A stretch of 64,000 bases of DNA from Numida meleagris. Taxonomy: Eukaryota > Chordata > Aves > Galliformes > Numididae. Position 1 is the first letter of the stretch; every line of letters starts with the position of its first letter. Below the pieces are notes generated by a model. It saw only the letters and a list, made by a program, of their open reading frames with translations. It made no database searches and was not told the origin of the DNA. Where the stretch lies: contig NC_034411.1 of NCBI RefSeq assembly GCF_002078875.1, positions 34,180,260-34,244,259 on the forward strand, in the 5' to 3' direction. The position numbers and the translations under genes are program-made. This document shows, in pieces, positions 23,903-35,867 of this stretch.

Positions 23903-24479
23903 TGTGACCAGCAGGTCGAGGGAGGCGATTCTGCCCTTCTGTGATGCTCTCCTGAGACCTCACCTGCAGTACTGTGTCCAGTTCTGGAGCCCCCAACACA
24001 AGAAGGACATTTTGTTGTTGGAGTAGATCCAGAGGAGGGCCATGAAGATGATCAGAGGGCTGGAGCACCTCCACTACAAGGACAGGCTGAGAGAGCTGGG
24101 GCTCATCAGCCTGGAGAAGAGAAGGCTCCAAGGAGACCTTATAGCAGCCTTCCAGTACCGGAAGGGGGGCTACAGAAAAGCTGGAGAGGGACTTTTTATA
24201 AGGGCATGTAGTGACAGGACAAGGGGAAATGGCTTGAAACTGGAAGAGGGTAGATTTAGACTACATATTAGGAAGAAATTCTTTCCTATAAGGGTGGTGA
24301 GACAATGGAACAGGTTGCCCTGTGAGGTTGCGGATGCCCCCTCCCTGGAAGCAAAGCCAGGCTGGGTGGGGCTGTGAGCAACCTGGTCTAGAGGGAGGTG
24401 TCCCTGCCTACAGCAGGGAGGGTTGGAACTAGGTGACCTTAAAGGTCCCTTCCACCCCAAACCATTTTATGGTTCTATA
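23903..24479 (+). mobile_element. CR1 LINE, longest copy in the window
   Basis: About 577 bp runs from the GACCAGCAGGTCGAGGGAGG block near the end of the reverse-transcriptase region, through CACCTGCAGTACTGTGTCCAG and GAGCTGGGGCTCATCAGCCTGGAGAAGAGAAGG, to the 3' UTR (AAGGTCCCTTCCACCCCAAACC) and a degenerate tail TTTTATGGTTCTATAT. It is 5'-truncated by several kb relative to a full 4-5 kb CR1 and so cannot move. It lies in the + orientation. Confidence 0.97.
24042..24377 (+). pseudogene. CR1 ORF2 C-terminal remnant (reverse transcriptase polyprotein)
   Basis: The open frame reads MKMIRGLEHLHYKDRLREL, then LISLEKRRLQGDLIAAFQY, DRTRGNGLKLEEGRFRL, KKFFPIRVVRQWNRLPCEV and DAPSLEAKPG. This is the conserved tail of CR1 ORF2, downstream of the catalytic reverse-transcriptase motifs, which are not present here. 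A stop lies just upstream of the Met, and the end diverges after PSLEA because a few residues of the usual PSLEVFK..LDGAL are missing. It is a dead fragment, with no endonuclease or YADD-type motif. Confidence 0.9.
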
Positions 24480-27400
24480 TCTGAGTGGGGTGCTTGTGCA
24501 GGCAAGCTAGGCCTGGGTACATCCAGCCCCACCACAGCCTGCAGGTGTGCTGGGGTATTGGCGCAGAAGGATCTTATTTGTTGCCCTCGAGGGAGAGGGC
24601 AATGCTTTTCAACCATTCTACACCTACGCACTTAGCATGGAGGAGAGGTTTGTTTGAAGTCTCCTCTAGTTCTCAGAGCACCAAGAACTGTCTGGCAATA
24701 TGTTGTCACAATTTGTTTTCATCTGAATCAGAAATCTGCATGCAAAAATCTACTTAGGGCTCTTCCTGCAGATCTCAGGCGTTTCCTGGGGCTGAAAAGA
24801 TCTCTATAAGCCTTCACAGATTTCTTCATTTAACATTACTGTTGGAGACAGCTCCACAAATACAATCTTCTATGTACTTTTTTCACAACTCTGTATGCAA
24901 GGTGAAAATCAGTATGGGAAGTGATTCTGTGGAGTATTTCAGTAACACCACTTACACATATTTTATTGCTAAGCTTTGTGTACAGAATATGATTAGAAGA
25001 TTTTCAGCTAACATAGAAGAATAAAACAGGTATTGTTTTGCTTTAATCAAACAACTGATCTGGTAGTTCAGTGATGCTTGAATCCAGTACCAAAAGTTTT
25101 GCGATATACAACTTCTTTTAAAAGTCCGTCTTCTGTATTTTCATTTGAATAGCCTCAACTTTGAGTTTTATGTGAAGTGGTGTTTGAAGAAAAATTAGTC
25201 ATCCATCATTTCTTCTACTAAACGTGGTAAGGAATTATTCAAAGACTTTCAAAAATCCTGGCAATTTAAAAACAGAATTTCCAATACAGTTTCCTCAGCA
25301 TGTGAAAAATGGGTCAGAATTTGTACCTTTGATCTCATCTGAATGTTTTGTTGTTGTCAGCTAGGCAACATATATATTGCAAAACAGCTGTCAGAGCCAG
25401 TTCTCTCGTTCTGCTACCTGTATAACTTGAGATTTTTCTCAGTCAAAAATGAATAGTGTGAAGGGCTCTCTGCCTACAGATGTCGAGGTGCCGTTAACAT
25501 AGGCTTCAAAATTTTGATCTGTCCAAATTTGCACAAGACGTAATTGGTTTCCAAACCAAACATCGACCCCTAAATCTAATCCTGAAATTTCTCAGCCCAT
25601 TTTTATTTTACTAAACCGAGGAATTTTGCCACAGGCATCAGATGAGCAGTAACTTATTCCAAATGAAGATGTCACCCCATATATTCACTGTCTACTGAAA
25701 GTATTTTCCTGAATCAGTGCAGTGCTAAGATGGATATAATCTCTGGAGGTATCTGTATGACTTTCTGAATGCTCTATGACTTAACTGGGTTATGGAGGTG
25801 TTCGCTTGGGACCTTAAATTGCTTATATATGTGAAGTGGTTGATTAATAATAGGGCTGCTACAAAATAAGTGTCGTGGTAATGCAGTGGACCAGCTTCCA
25901 ATTTAGGTGTGATTACAGAACTCTGATCTATAGAGGAGTGAAGCATAGTTGTATATCATGCTACCTCAAGGTAAGGAGGAAGACAGGGTTTCTAAAGTCC
26001 CCACACCCCCTGTTCAGAAGGGGAAACAGTTGTTACTAAGTCATGAAAGGAGATTTAGCTCCTCCTTTTCCTGAATTTATATTTGCTGGTGTGTGCGCAG
26101 CTGTATAGTCTGGGGCTGTCAGATCTTGCAGTGGCCTCCCTTGTTGCTGGGCAAAGTGATGGGAAGCATTGAGGCAAGTGGTTCTGGATGTCATGAGCCT
26201 TTGGCTCTGGGATGACCAAGTTGTGACAGACAGGAGTGACAACTGAAGCCAGCTCTGTCAGCTGCTGCTCTGGCAATCAGCTTGTTCCGCTGACTGCAGT
26301 GGCTGATGAGTTCTCATGGGAATCACATAGACAAGTTTTTCAGAAGTGGCTTGTTGAATTTACCATGGAACTGCACTGCAAGGGGGTTGAATTTTTACTC
26401 ATAGTAAATTCTGTGCGACATGTTTCTTGCATGTTCCTGCTAGAAAATGTGCTATGGTTAAAAAGCTTCCAACCAATCTTTCACATTATGACTTCAGTTA
26501 GGAAGTTACTAACTCTTCATACATCCTGTAACCATCCTTCAGTATCATGGAGGACTGCTACTGAAAGAAAAAAAATAAGAAATGGCTCTAAAGTTCAGAG
26601 AAATCATCTACTGCCATTTGTTGTAGAAGTTATTGATTTGATTTGGTGGAAGAATAATAATAATCCTGAAATTGATGTTCAACTCACATAGCAACCTGTT
26701 GGCATGTACATTTTCTACATGAGGCTGTGTGATTTCAGCTTGTTATCTTACTAGATTGCACTTAATTGTACACATTTGAGCTGACATCCTGTTTCTTAGC
26801 TTTTGGTTGGGAAGCTCATTGCTTGTTGAATGTATTAAGTTGTTGACTACAGAGCCTTAAAGTAAAAGATCAGAATTAATGAAGTGCAACACAGCTTATG
26901 TACCCTGAACGTGACAGACCAGAGCATGTGTTTGGAGGGCTTTACCCTAGTCAAAGTTGAGTGTCCAAATATTTGAAATCTTTTGGATCCATGTGATGTA
27001 GACTGTAATGAACCAAAGCCCTGGTTCTGGATGTCTCTGAACTGGGAGCATCTGTCTGTATGTGTTTGGTTTTTGTTTTTGTTTTAATTTATCAAATACA
27101 TCTTTTATGAATATTTTCCTGAAGTATCGTGATATATTTTAGAAGAAAGAAGATAGTTATAACCAATGGAGAGGAAGAGGACAGAATATAATGCAAACAC
27201 TGAAATCAGCTGATCCTCACTGCTGCAAATGGCAGTGTTTCAGAAAAGGGGAGTAGGTGTGTTTCAGCTTGACCTGACACATCTGAAGTGTGAAAGTAAC
27301 CTGAAATAAAAACCATTCATCCTGTAAGGATGTTTTATGATGCTATTGAAAACAAAACAGCTTAAAATCCTAGTATTTAACACAGGAAGATGCTTTCTCA

Positions 27401-30400
27401 CACAATTCAGCCTTTTATTTCCTTTGACTTGGGTAGTGGAACTGACCATTTGTCTGAGCCATGTGAAGTGTAAAGGGACAGAGCAGGGAATTGTTTCTCA
27501 TTTTGGTGGTGAGTATTAAATAGTCCCAAATAGTCATGGGAAGTGATTAAGGAATAAAATATGAATCTTGCAGAAATGATATGCATTTATGATGATGTAA
27601 AATAGTAAAACTATTAATTAAAAGCAAGGATATGAAGATATAGACCGTAGTTCTGTTGATAAATGTTTCTACAGAATCCTTTATTGCATTATAGTGCAAT
27701 CCTGACCCAGTGGTTGCAACAGAAAAATTTCTGGAGAATTCAATTGAGCCTGGCTTTGACACTGTGTTGAGAGCTATGTAAGAAACAGTCTATGTACTTC
27801 TGCAAAATTAGAGAATTAACCTTGCTGTTTTTTTCTGATGAAATCTACACAATTTAGTTGTCATTTTTTTTTTCAGTTTTCTAAATAGTCAAGAGTATTT
27901 TGATAGCTCATTTTGATAAGGCATGGGCAGAGACAAAAGGCTGGGTTCACTTAGTGAAATAACTATTCATTTGTGTTTCTGGACTTGAATAATCTAACAC
28001 AAACTCTTAGTATTTTACCCTTTGACACCTTCAGTACAACGAATGCAAAAGAACTGAGATTAGGAAACTTATTATATGAACAAATCCAACAATTATTGTT
28101 AGATTTTCAGTACTTAATGCTCTCTTATATTTCCTCTGAAAAATTAACATGTTCAACAATTTGTTCCCTTCTGAAATTCTAGTATTTGATAGTTTAGACA
28201 GAGACTTTCTGACTTTCTTCTCCTGCAATATGTAGTTTCTCTTCCTATACCAGAATCTTTAAAATACTGTTGGCAATTCCTATTACAGTTGCTTATTTGG
28301 ACCAGGCAAATTGCCGAATAAAAGGTTTGTAAATTATCTGCTTTATATTTGTGCTGTCCTCAAAGGACTGAAATTTGCTTTGGGGAAAAGCAAAGGACCA
28401 AGTAATAACATTCTCTTTTTTAAAGCAGTGCCAGAAACTTAATTTCAGAGAGCTTTTTATTATTAAATTTCCCAGCCTTCCTTTCAAGCACTTTATTAGG
28501 AACATGCTCATTTATTTGGGAGTGGGAGTAAAGGACTGAGGACGGGAGAGATGAAGATGAAAAGCAAGCTCATTAATTCACATTGTGATCTAAGTGTGCT
28601 GTTCATGTTGGCAACAATTTCATTTTTTCTAATGCACAGTCATTGTCGAAGACTGATTTTAATATGGAAACCTTAACAAATTGGGGAAGTAGTTTTTCTT
28701 GCACTATTTTTTTAAGCTATTTTATACAGAAATGTTTAAGGAATTTGGAATTTTTTAAGTGGTTTCTCCTACAACAGGTGAAAAAGAGACCTTTGCTGCT
28801 TTATTGGAGGGACCAAGAGAAACCAAAGATTTGATTGCTTTAATTTTGAACAAGATTCAGCTAGAAATGTGAAGAGGAGTCTGGGTACTAGATACAGCGT
28901 TAAAGAGAAATCTGTCCCGCTTACGGGTTGTGTTCTGCAAATGTTCTTTTGTTCATTTATATCCAAGCCTCAGCAGGTCGCAGCTGGATTTTATTTCTAG
29001 GCTGCAAAATAAAGGTGTCCTGTTAACATGCAACAGAAGAAGAGCTCAGTGACTGTATTTTGATATACAATAAATGCATAATTTTTCTCTATTAAGGACA
29101 GAAGAAAAGCTGTGAGCCCACTTAAAGAAAATACAAAAACCTTAGGTGTGGGGAGAATCCAAAGTGCTGGTTGTTCTCATCCATGTATGATTTGAGTCTT
29201 GACAGCTAAATACTGATTTCGTGTCAGTGCTCTGTTTTGACAGTAGCGACCAAATTGAGGTTTGTTTTGGTGGTGCCTGAGGGAGCTGACTGGAAACGAG
29301 AATTACTCTTCCCCAGGAAATCTGCACATTTGGAAATTTTGTCTCATTCCAGCTTAAGACAAAGTGTAGCAAAATGAACATTCTATGATATTCTGGTTTA
29401 GGGTGATAGAAGCTTTTCAGCTTTAGTATTTTCTGAAGAAATTAGAACACTATTTCTGTTTAAATGTTTACCAAACTTAGTATGATTAACTTTTCAACAG
29501 TAAACAGCTCTCTCCAGAAATACCTCCACTATTTGATATTCTGTGGACTGATGCCATGCTCATGTGAGGAAAGGCCTTGATCTTCTGCTCTTTGAATTTC
29601 ACTTTTCTATCCTTTCTACTAGCTGTGCATGCTGGGTTGTGCTTGAGCTCTGAGCCATCCAGCTATACTTCTTAGGCAGCTTTTTCTTATGTGCAAGGTT
29701 CCTGTCAAGGAAAATGATGGAATAAATTTCTCTTCCCTTAGTATCCGTTAATGAGTTGTTTCTAGCTTCCTGAAAGTAAGGCTCTGAAGACTCATGTGCG
29801 CCTTTGAAACTTTTAGGACTTGAGATGAGGAACGTTCATTTCTTCTACTCTACTTTTCGTTCACTTGCTTTAACTGTTTTTCTAAAATAATTGCTACTGC
29901 CTCATTATATCACTTGTTAAGCCTCCGTTACTTGTTGCTGGTTTTGTCTTTCACACGGTTGAGGTTTTTGACTGCGTGATTTGTATTTCACATGCTTGCT
30001 CTCTCTGGATGTGAAAAACAGTCCTTAAGGTTAAGGGCAGGATTGCTTTACATCTTTTGGTCTCCTGTAATGGGAAGGGATGTATCTACCATGGTATCGA
30101 GGTGGAAGGAGCAGTGCAAATTATGTATTTCTTCTAGATGGCACATTGCGTTATTTGTAGGCTAGAGAAGTGTGACAGGCGGCACAGATTTGAAGGAATA
30201 CACCATACTGTTTTATAAATTACAAAAATAATAGTAGTCAGCTGAGAGGATGCAGCTGGAGAAAAGCAGAACGGGCACATCTGATTTCCTGTGTTGCAGA
30301 AAGCTTATGTGGGGCACAGCATGAGATGAGCTGTCAGCAGTACCTTCAGGTGTTGGAGCAATGTGCTGTTACAGTGATAGTATGTGACTCAAGAAGCTAT

Positions 30401-31077
30401 TGTCACTTTTGAATGAAACAGAGGGGGAAAACTTGCTACTGCTTTTCAGAAATGCTAAGGAGATTATTTTTGATGTACGTTTGGTGCAGACAAAAAGACT
30501 GGATAATAATCTGATGCTAATATGTAGTATATATGTAGTGTAATTTTCCTACTGTAAATCCAGCCCTGTTTCATGAGGTTTACTCTTTCTGACCACAGCT
30601 TTTCTATGAACTTATAAACCCCACCTAAAACAATGGGAATCTTATGAGAGGGCACTTCCACAGTTTTGCTGTGGAGCTTCCACATTCAATTCACCTGGTA
30701 AATGTCCAGACTACGATGTGATCCTTCCTGTCCTGGTGTTGCTAAGTTGAAGGTAAGGTGGTTTAGTTTGGACTAATGAGAATTTTATTTTGATACCTTT
30801 TGAAGCCTATTTCTGGCCTCATTTTCATTTGAGGGACTTCTTATAGAACATGGCTGGCGCTGTACAGAGCAGGAGCTTCCAAAGGGGCCTTTACCATGGA
30901 AAATAATCTTCCTTTGCTTTTCTGAGAATGCATCACCTGATGGATTTACTCTTTTTATGGCTGTATCACACTGATGATATGCAAACATCCCATATTCCAC
31001 AGATGTACTGCCTTCTATGTGGCTCATCTAGCTGACAGTATCGTAGTTATAGCAGAAAGTCTCATTATTAGTTCCAA
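24480..31077. other. Long non-coding stretch
   Basis: About 6.6 kb without recognised repeat or gene. Open frames include 151 codons at 26236-26691 (+), which has no recognisable domain. A donor-like CAAGGTAAGG occurs near 25970. Otherwise I see nothing beyond AT-rich unique sequence. Confidence 0.55.
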
Positions 31078-31290
31078 GGCTTATGACCTTGCATGCGCCT
31101 ATTAAATTTCATCCCATTGCTATTACCCCTCCCAATCATCCAGCTCTTTCTGTGTGAGACTCCAATCTTCCTGGTATTGATAAGGCCTCCAATCATTTAG
31201 ACTTGGGGAAATTTGTTTGCTTTTATACTTTTTTTTCCCCAATGTCATTAATACAAGTATTAAATTAGATTGGTCCCAACACCAGTCTTC
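31078..31290 (-). mobile_element. Old CR1/L3-like LINE relic
   Basis: GCATGCGCCTATTAAATTTCATCCCATT, AATCATCCAGCTCTTT, GGGGAAATTTG and AATGTCATTAATACAAGTATTAAATTAGATTGGTCCCAACACC follow, in order and in reverse orientation, the region of ancient CR1-type LINEs that reads (reversed) cattgataaa-atattaaata-ggtcccaa. The copy is strongly diverged, with an inserted T-rich stretch. It is much older than the CR1 3' ends elsewhere in the window. Family assignment is by recalled consensus only. Confidence 0.65.
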
Positions 31291-33620
31291 TAGTAGCTTT
31301 GTTATTAGCCTGCCTGAACTTTACCAGAGCTTCCCTCCTGTTGCAGGCCCTGTGCTACTTCAAAAGGCTGTGGCTGGGATTCAGAGGGGAAGCCTGCCTG
31401 GCCCTTGTGCTCCTGTTTCAGTGGATGCTTTGGGACCACAGCAGGCTGCCCCATCCCCAAGCACCACAGCCAGTGAGAGAGGGGTCATACTGGGTGCCAC
31501 TGGCTAGAGCACGTGGTGAGCAGTACAGACACAGCAAGGTAGAGTTTGCTTCTAGGGCAAGTAAAGGGACATAGCCAGTCAGCCTTTAGGTATTTTGGGC
31601 AGAGACATTTTCATTAGGCATCAAGAAAGACTACAGAATTTGCTTTGATCCTGAAAATAACTAGATGTTGTTCAGGTGAGTGCTGGACTGGAGAAAATGA
31701 CCGGCCATGGTGATTCAGGAGAGACTTAGTTGTGATCCTGCTTGCTTTTTCTCTTCCTTTTGACAGAGGTGAGGATGTATTTCTTTTGTTAATGTCGTTT
31801 AACATCTAGCTGCTGTTCAAACACAACTTACTTTCTGAGATGTTGGAGTACTTATTGGAGGCAACATTATCTCAGCATGTCTCCGTAAAACCTTGTGTTG
31901 AGATGAGGACTGCAGTTATGAAAAGAATTGTTCTGAACTCTGACCTTTTAATCAAATAAGCTAGAAACAAAGAAAAAGTAGACAAATGAGAAATGACCTC
32001 CCTTTCACCAGTTGTACAATGTAAGGCACCTGAAAATGATTGAAGGTATTTTAACAGCTCAGCACCTTCTTAGCCAGGCAGCTCCAAATGTACTAGTTTT
32101 GTGGGTTGAATTTGTCAATTTGTTGATGATGGCACACGCTTCATCTTTTGGAAGAAATTAATTGCTCAGCATAACAGTGTCTGCTGCTGATATCCATTTC
32201 TTTCTTGTTTTCAATGGCCAGAAATGATAGAGACAATGTGTTAAACACTGTCTTCCGTGGGCATTAATTATTGTGATTAAAATGTATTTTATTTTGGTAC
32301 AGTGCTTGTGAACACGTCAAAGTGGAGAGACCGTGTTGATGCTTGTGCTGATACTTAGCACTTTGCTTGTTCGCAGCCTTGTACAAACATTAATGAACCA
32401 ACATAAACAGTCATTTTCATAATGTGGCTTAATATAATAACAGTATTGTGAACCTTGCTTCACCTCTGTATACTCAAGGGATTGTAGTTTATACCCTTCT
32501 GCATATGTAATGAAGGCTATACCGAGCATTTTACCTCTTCCATTCATCCATTTCCTTTGGCTTTCCCGTGAAAAGGGAGAACAGCTTTTGGTTTTCAGAC
32601 AGAGCTCCAAAAAGCCCAGGACGTAATTTGGCTGGCTGGCTTCCAAGTTCCCCAATGGTGCCAGCTTGCTCCAGGCTTCCTCTGGTGCTGTTTCATTGCA
32701 GTGTTCGCTGGGTGGAGCGAGGGACAGGAATGGTAGTTTCCCCACATCTGGAACTAGCACTGGCATTGCACTGGAAGGCATAAAAGCCCACCTGCATTGT
32801 CTTGCATGCAGAACACTGTCTGTCTTGTGTTGCCTTACTTTTAAAATGCTAAAATGATCCTTTTGCCTCGAGTTAAAAATATTAACATCTATTTTGGCAG
32901 CATGACTTCAAACAGCTGTATTTCAGACATTTAAAAAGTGTGTGCTTTCAGGACTTGCAAGAAACAGGAGCACAAGTGATTGTGAAATAGCAGGTTGGAA
33001 CAAAGGCAGCGAAACACTGAAGGGCTCGAGTCAGGTTTGGGTTACAGTAGAGAGCCAGAGTAAGGGCCAGCTCTGCCACTGGTTGAAAGTGTGCTCACAG
33101 AGAGCTGAGAGAAGAAATCCCCTGCTACTTTGCACGCTACTGCAAACTAGGATGGGTGATTGTCAATTTATTTTACTGTTAAGAGACTGCAAGTTTCTCT
33201 ATTGGCTAAATTTGGGCAAAAATAATTTAAGCTTTTATCCTACAGTTTGTTGAAGGGAGATGTGCACCTGACAGCTGATAGAGTTAAACATTTACAGCTT
33301 AAAGGTGTGGAACCTCAATACTTCTGAAGAGCAAATGGGAGTTGAATTATTTATGTTACGGAATGCGTATGTCTGGCTGTTAGTCTGATTGTTCATCATT
33401 GCTCAGTGAGCACCTGTGTTCAGACATTGCATCATAAATACTGCAAAATGAATATGTAATTTTATATTCCTTGAATATGACTGACTCACAACTGCATAAT
33501 GACGTGCACAACAGCTGTGTTGTAGCTGTCATTTATAGGGGAATGATGGCTGAACGCAATTATTCCCGTATATGAGAGATTTCTTTATTTAATAGCCCCT
33601 GTAGACAGGGGTAGACAGTA
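31291..33620. other. Non-coding stretch
   Basis: 31.3-31.6 kb is more GC-rich and carries overlapping + strand frames of 91-96 codons; 32317-32781 has a 154-codon minus-strand frame. None shows a recognisable domain. The rest is unique AT-rich DNA. Confidence 0.55.
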
Positions 33621-33674
33621 TTTAGGTTGCTCTGAAAGTAATGCCTCCTATTTATTTCCATGAAAACTACAACA
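33621..33674 (+). mobile_element. Mariner left end (Galluhop-like), split by insertion
   Basis: TTGCTCTGAAAGTAATGCCTCCTATTTATTTCCATGAAAACTACAAC is a mariner terminal inverted repeat plus the first internal bases. The same sequence, with changes, is seen reading inward from the right end of the 11.26-11.78 kb copy. TTTAGGTTG at the very edge resembles the start of mariner elements. The match stops abruptly at 33674, where the inserted element begins; the rest of the mariner resumes at 35112. Confidence 0.85.
33656..33674 (+). repeat. Left copy of 19-bp insertion-site duplication
   Basis: TTCCATGAAAACTACAACA matches 35112-35130 at 17 of 19 positions. It is mariner sequence that occurs on both sides of the 1.44-kb insert, as expected for a target-site duplication made at insertion. 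Both differences are A/G transitions. Confidence 0.7.
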
Positions 33675-34356
33675 AAGGTAGAAAAAGAAGAACTGGACTC
33701 AGAATTGAAAACAAGGAGTCTGCATAACGGTATAAAGCTGATGGTCATCCCTTTGCATACCTTTACCTTGCCAAGGCCACAGGGAGCTTGGGAAGATGTG
33801 GAATAAGAGAGGAGGTGGAGGAAGGATCACAAAGAAGCAGAGAGGTGCACCTGCAGCACTGCTGCTGGGCTCCAGCTTCAGGCCTAGAAGCAGTCTGCAC
33901 ATGTGGGGGCAGAGGAGCAGGACAAGCACTTGTTGTGCTTCAAATACATACATGCTGCTATCGTGTCCTCCAGGTAATCACTCAAACAAGCTCTGCATCA
34001 ACAGTTCCTTAAGCCTTTCCTGGCAAGTCAGACCCATTGGTGCCTGTGTGGGCAGAGCTGTCCCAAGGAAGGCTTTTCTCTCCTGCCAAGAGCTGTCTGG
34101 GTCTCAGTGCCTTGTGCTGTGTTCACAAAGCAACACGGTGATGCAGCAGGTGCTAACCAGGGAGCTTGGATGGCTTCTGGTGAGCACAACCCCTGGGGCT
34201 GTGCTGATGACTTGACAACACACGCTGCTGCTGCTGGGCCACCACAGGGCTGCCAGCAGGACGCAGGGCCTGTGCTGCCTGCCTGCTCGTGGCTGCGGCC
34301 CAGACGGAGCAGGCAGAGGCTGCAGCCTCACTCTGAAGCTCAGTGACGGCGGCGCT

Positions 34357-34395
34357 GGCTCTGACAAGGATCCCTACGGCTCTGACAAGGATCAC
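34357..34395. repeat. 21-bp tandem duplication inside the insert
   Basis: GGCTCTGACAAGGATCCCTAC is followed directly by GGCTCTGACAAGGATCAC. It lies just outside the portion visible in the second copy, so whether it belongs to the family or only to this copy cannot be told here. Confidence 0.9.
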
Positions 34396-34638
34396 TGCAG
34401 CGTCCTGCCACAGGACTGCTGGCAGTAACCACAGCGGAGCTGAGCTGCACCTGTTCTCTAATCCCTGAGAAAAACCTGTTGACCTCAAGGAGTTCTGTAA
34501 CAAGCCTGGGTAAATGTGCAGCAATGCATCTACAAAAACATTTATGAGGTCAAATTTAAACTGATGGAAGAAGAGCTGAGAGATTTATTTCCAAACTTCA
34601 GGAATACTTCTTGCCATCAGCCTGAGACTGCTCGAGGG

Positions 34639-35058
34639 CTATTGCCATTGATCAAGCTCACCGGCAGAAAAATGTTCCATTGACTCTTCTAGCATCTCAA
34701 CTAGAAAGGATTGCAGCATCCAAAACCAGCAGTGACAACTGTGTGATATACACAGAGAGAGTCTGGTAAGACAGGTGTCATGCTGAGACACTCCAAGGGA
34801 AATGCATGCCTTGGTCTTGATCAGCGCTGTGCAGGACGGAGTCATCTGCTGCCAATCACGTCCCTGATCTGCAGAGACCAACACAGCCCCAGGATGCAAA
34901 AGTTCTCTGCAAAGGTTCTTCTGCTTCCTCTGTATAGATGTCAGGTAAATCTGTGCATATTCCCACAACGTGGCGAACGTCAGCTCCTGCTGAGCACTGC
35001 GTCTGCAGCCTTTTTCCATAACTGTAGAACATGGATAGGTGTAATCTACATTCTCCAA
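34639..35058 (-). CDS. 139-codon ORF in repeat copy 1, unknown product
   Basis: The frame opens with MENVDYTYPCSTVMEKGC, contains a Gln/Arg/Lys-rich middle (IYLTSIQRKQKNLCREL) and a Cys/His/Trp-rich section (HSCHCWFWM), and ends EELDQWQ-like at a stop. It differs from its partner at 63380-63799 at only two residues (Arg/Ser and Ile/Val). On the same strand an AATAAA lies about 50 nt after the stop (34584-34589). I recognise no domain. An overlapping antisense frame (34780-35109, +) exists as well, so openness may reflect composition rather than selection. No promoter is seen. Confidence 0.3.
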   Translation of the reverse strand: MENVDYTYPCSTVMEKGCRRSAQQELTFATLWEYAQIYLTSIQRKQKNLCRELLHPGAVLVSADQGRDWQQMTPSCTALIKTKACISLGVSQHDTCLTRLSLCISHSCHCWFWMLQSFLVEMLEESMEHFSAGELDQWQ

Positions 35059-35111
35059 GCTAAAAGTTGTTATTTTAAGAAACAGAAAATATGTAATACA
35101 TATATGTAGGC

Positions 35112-35237
35112 TTCCATGGAAACTGCAACAGATACACAGAGCACAATAACGCTGTTCGATAGAGCAAATTCTAACCTACAAAACACTGTTTTTTTCAACA
35201 TAGTTACCACCATTAGCTATGCATTCTTGCCTCTGAA
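35112..35237 (+). mobile_element. Mariner continuation after the insertion
   Basis: TTCCATGGAAACTGCAACAGATAC, AGAGCACAATAACGCTGTTCGATAGAGCAAATTCTAACC, ACAAAACACTG and CAACATAGTTACCACCATTAGCTATGCATTC continue the mariner begun at 33621. The same block, with changes, is present in the 11.26-kb mariner (minus strand). Similarity ends near 35237, and no right terminal repeat follows, so the element is truncated as well as interrupted. Confidence 0.85.
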
Positions 35238-35867
35238 TGAATGACCACCTCCAAACCTGACATTTAGTTGTTGACAAAAAGCCTACAGCAAATGGAAAAC
35301 ACAGTTTTGTTGTCAATGGTAGGAAATACAAGAAAAAAATGAAGTTACTAAATCTTTAAATCTTGCAAAAGAAATGTAAGGAGTATCTTACGTATGACAG
35401 TAACAACAGTGAAATAACAGCAAAAGAAGACGTGGACCTACTGTGTAAAGAAGTGGGTTAGGATTAGGTTAGGCTTATAATCAAAATAGTGAAGACTAAT
35501 ATTGAACTCTAGGTATTAGAAAAGTCTGTGATTCTGAACATGGGAATAGTGTTACTGTATTTCCCAGAGTGGAAATGACCACAGTAATATCAGAGGGGGA
35601 AGCATGTAGAACAGTGTTTGTTGTCCATCCCTTCATTCTGAACAAGCTATCACATGATTATTGGCTGCAAGTATGTTTAATAAATTACTGATTTGTGTGT
35701 TATTAATTATTTGTTAGCAGTGACTTCAGGAAAGGGTAGAGCAGTGCAGATGTGTTAGTGGCAAAATTAAGTTATCAGCAAAAGAAATGAAGACTTGAAT
35801 ATAATTGTTCATTAATCTGGAGAAACTTGCTAATCAAGTCACTGAAATAGAAGAACACCTCAATAAT
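35238..35867. other. Non-coding stretch
   Basis: AT-rich sequence with no recognised gene or repeat. It includes a GGATTAGGTTAGG motif near 35460, which is not a telomeric array. Confidence 0.55.

Larger units (their letters stand above)
33675..35111 (-). mobile_element. Unclassified repeat inserted into a mariner (copy 1)
   Basis: The insert is 1,437 bp and interrupts a mariner. Its right 675 bp recur at 63328-64000 in inverted orientation with four substitutions over about 650 bp, plus a less similar 20-bp terminus. That shared terminus fixes one end of the element at about 35111. The left part (33675-34437) is GC-rich in its 34.1-34.45 kb section and can be seen only once, because the second copy leaves the window. 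There are no LTR-like TG..CA ends, terminal inverted repeats or poly-A tail that I can identify. A 19-bp duplication would suit a non-LTR or other target-primed insertion better than an LTR element (4-6 bp). Orientation is given by the 139-codon frame and AATAAA on the minus strand. It does not resemble CR1. Confidence 0.7.

Noticed and set aside
26236..26691. 151-codon + strand open frame.
   Set aside because: Within chance expectation; no domain and no supporting splice sites.
29375..29395. ATTCTATGATATTCTGG, similar to the CR1 tail.
   Set aside because: No CR1 3' UTR sequence lies on either side.
32317..32781. 154-codon minus-strand open frame.
   Set aside because: Within chance expectation, no recognised motif, and an antisense frame overlaps it.
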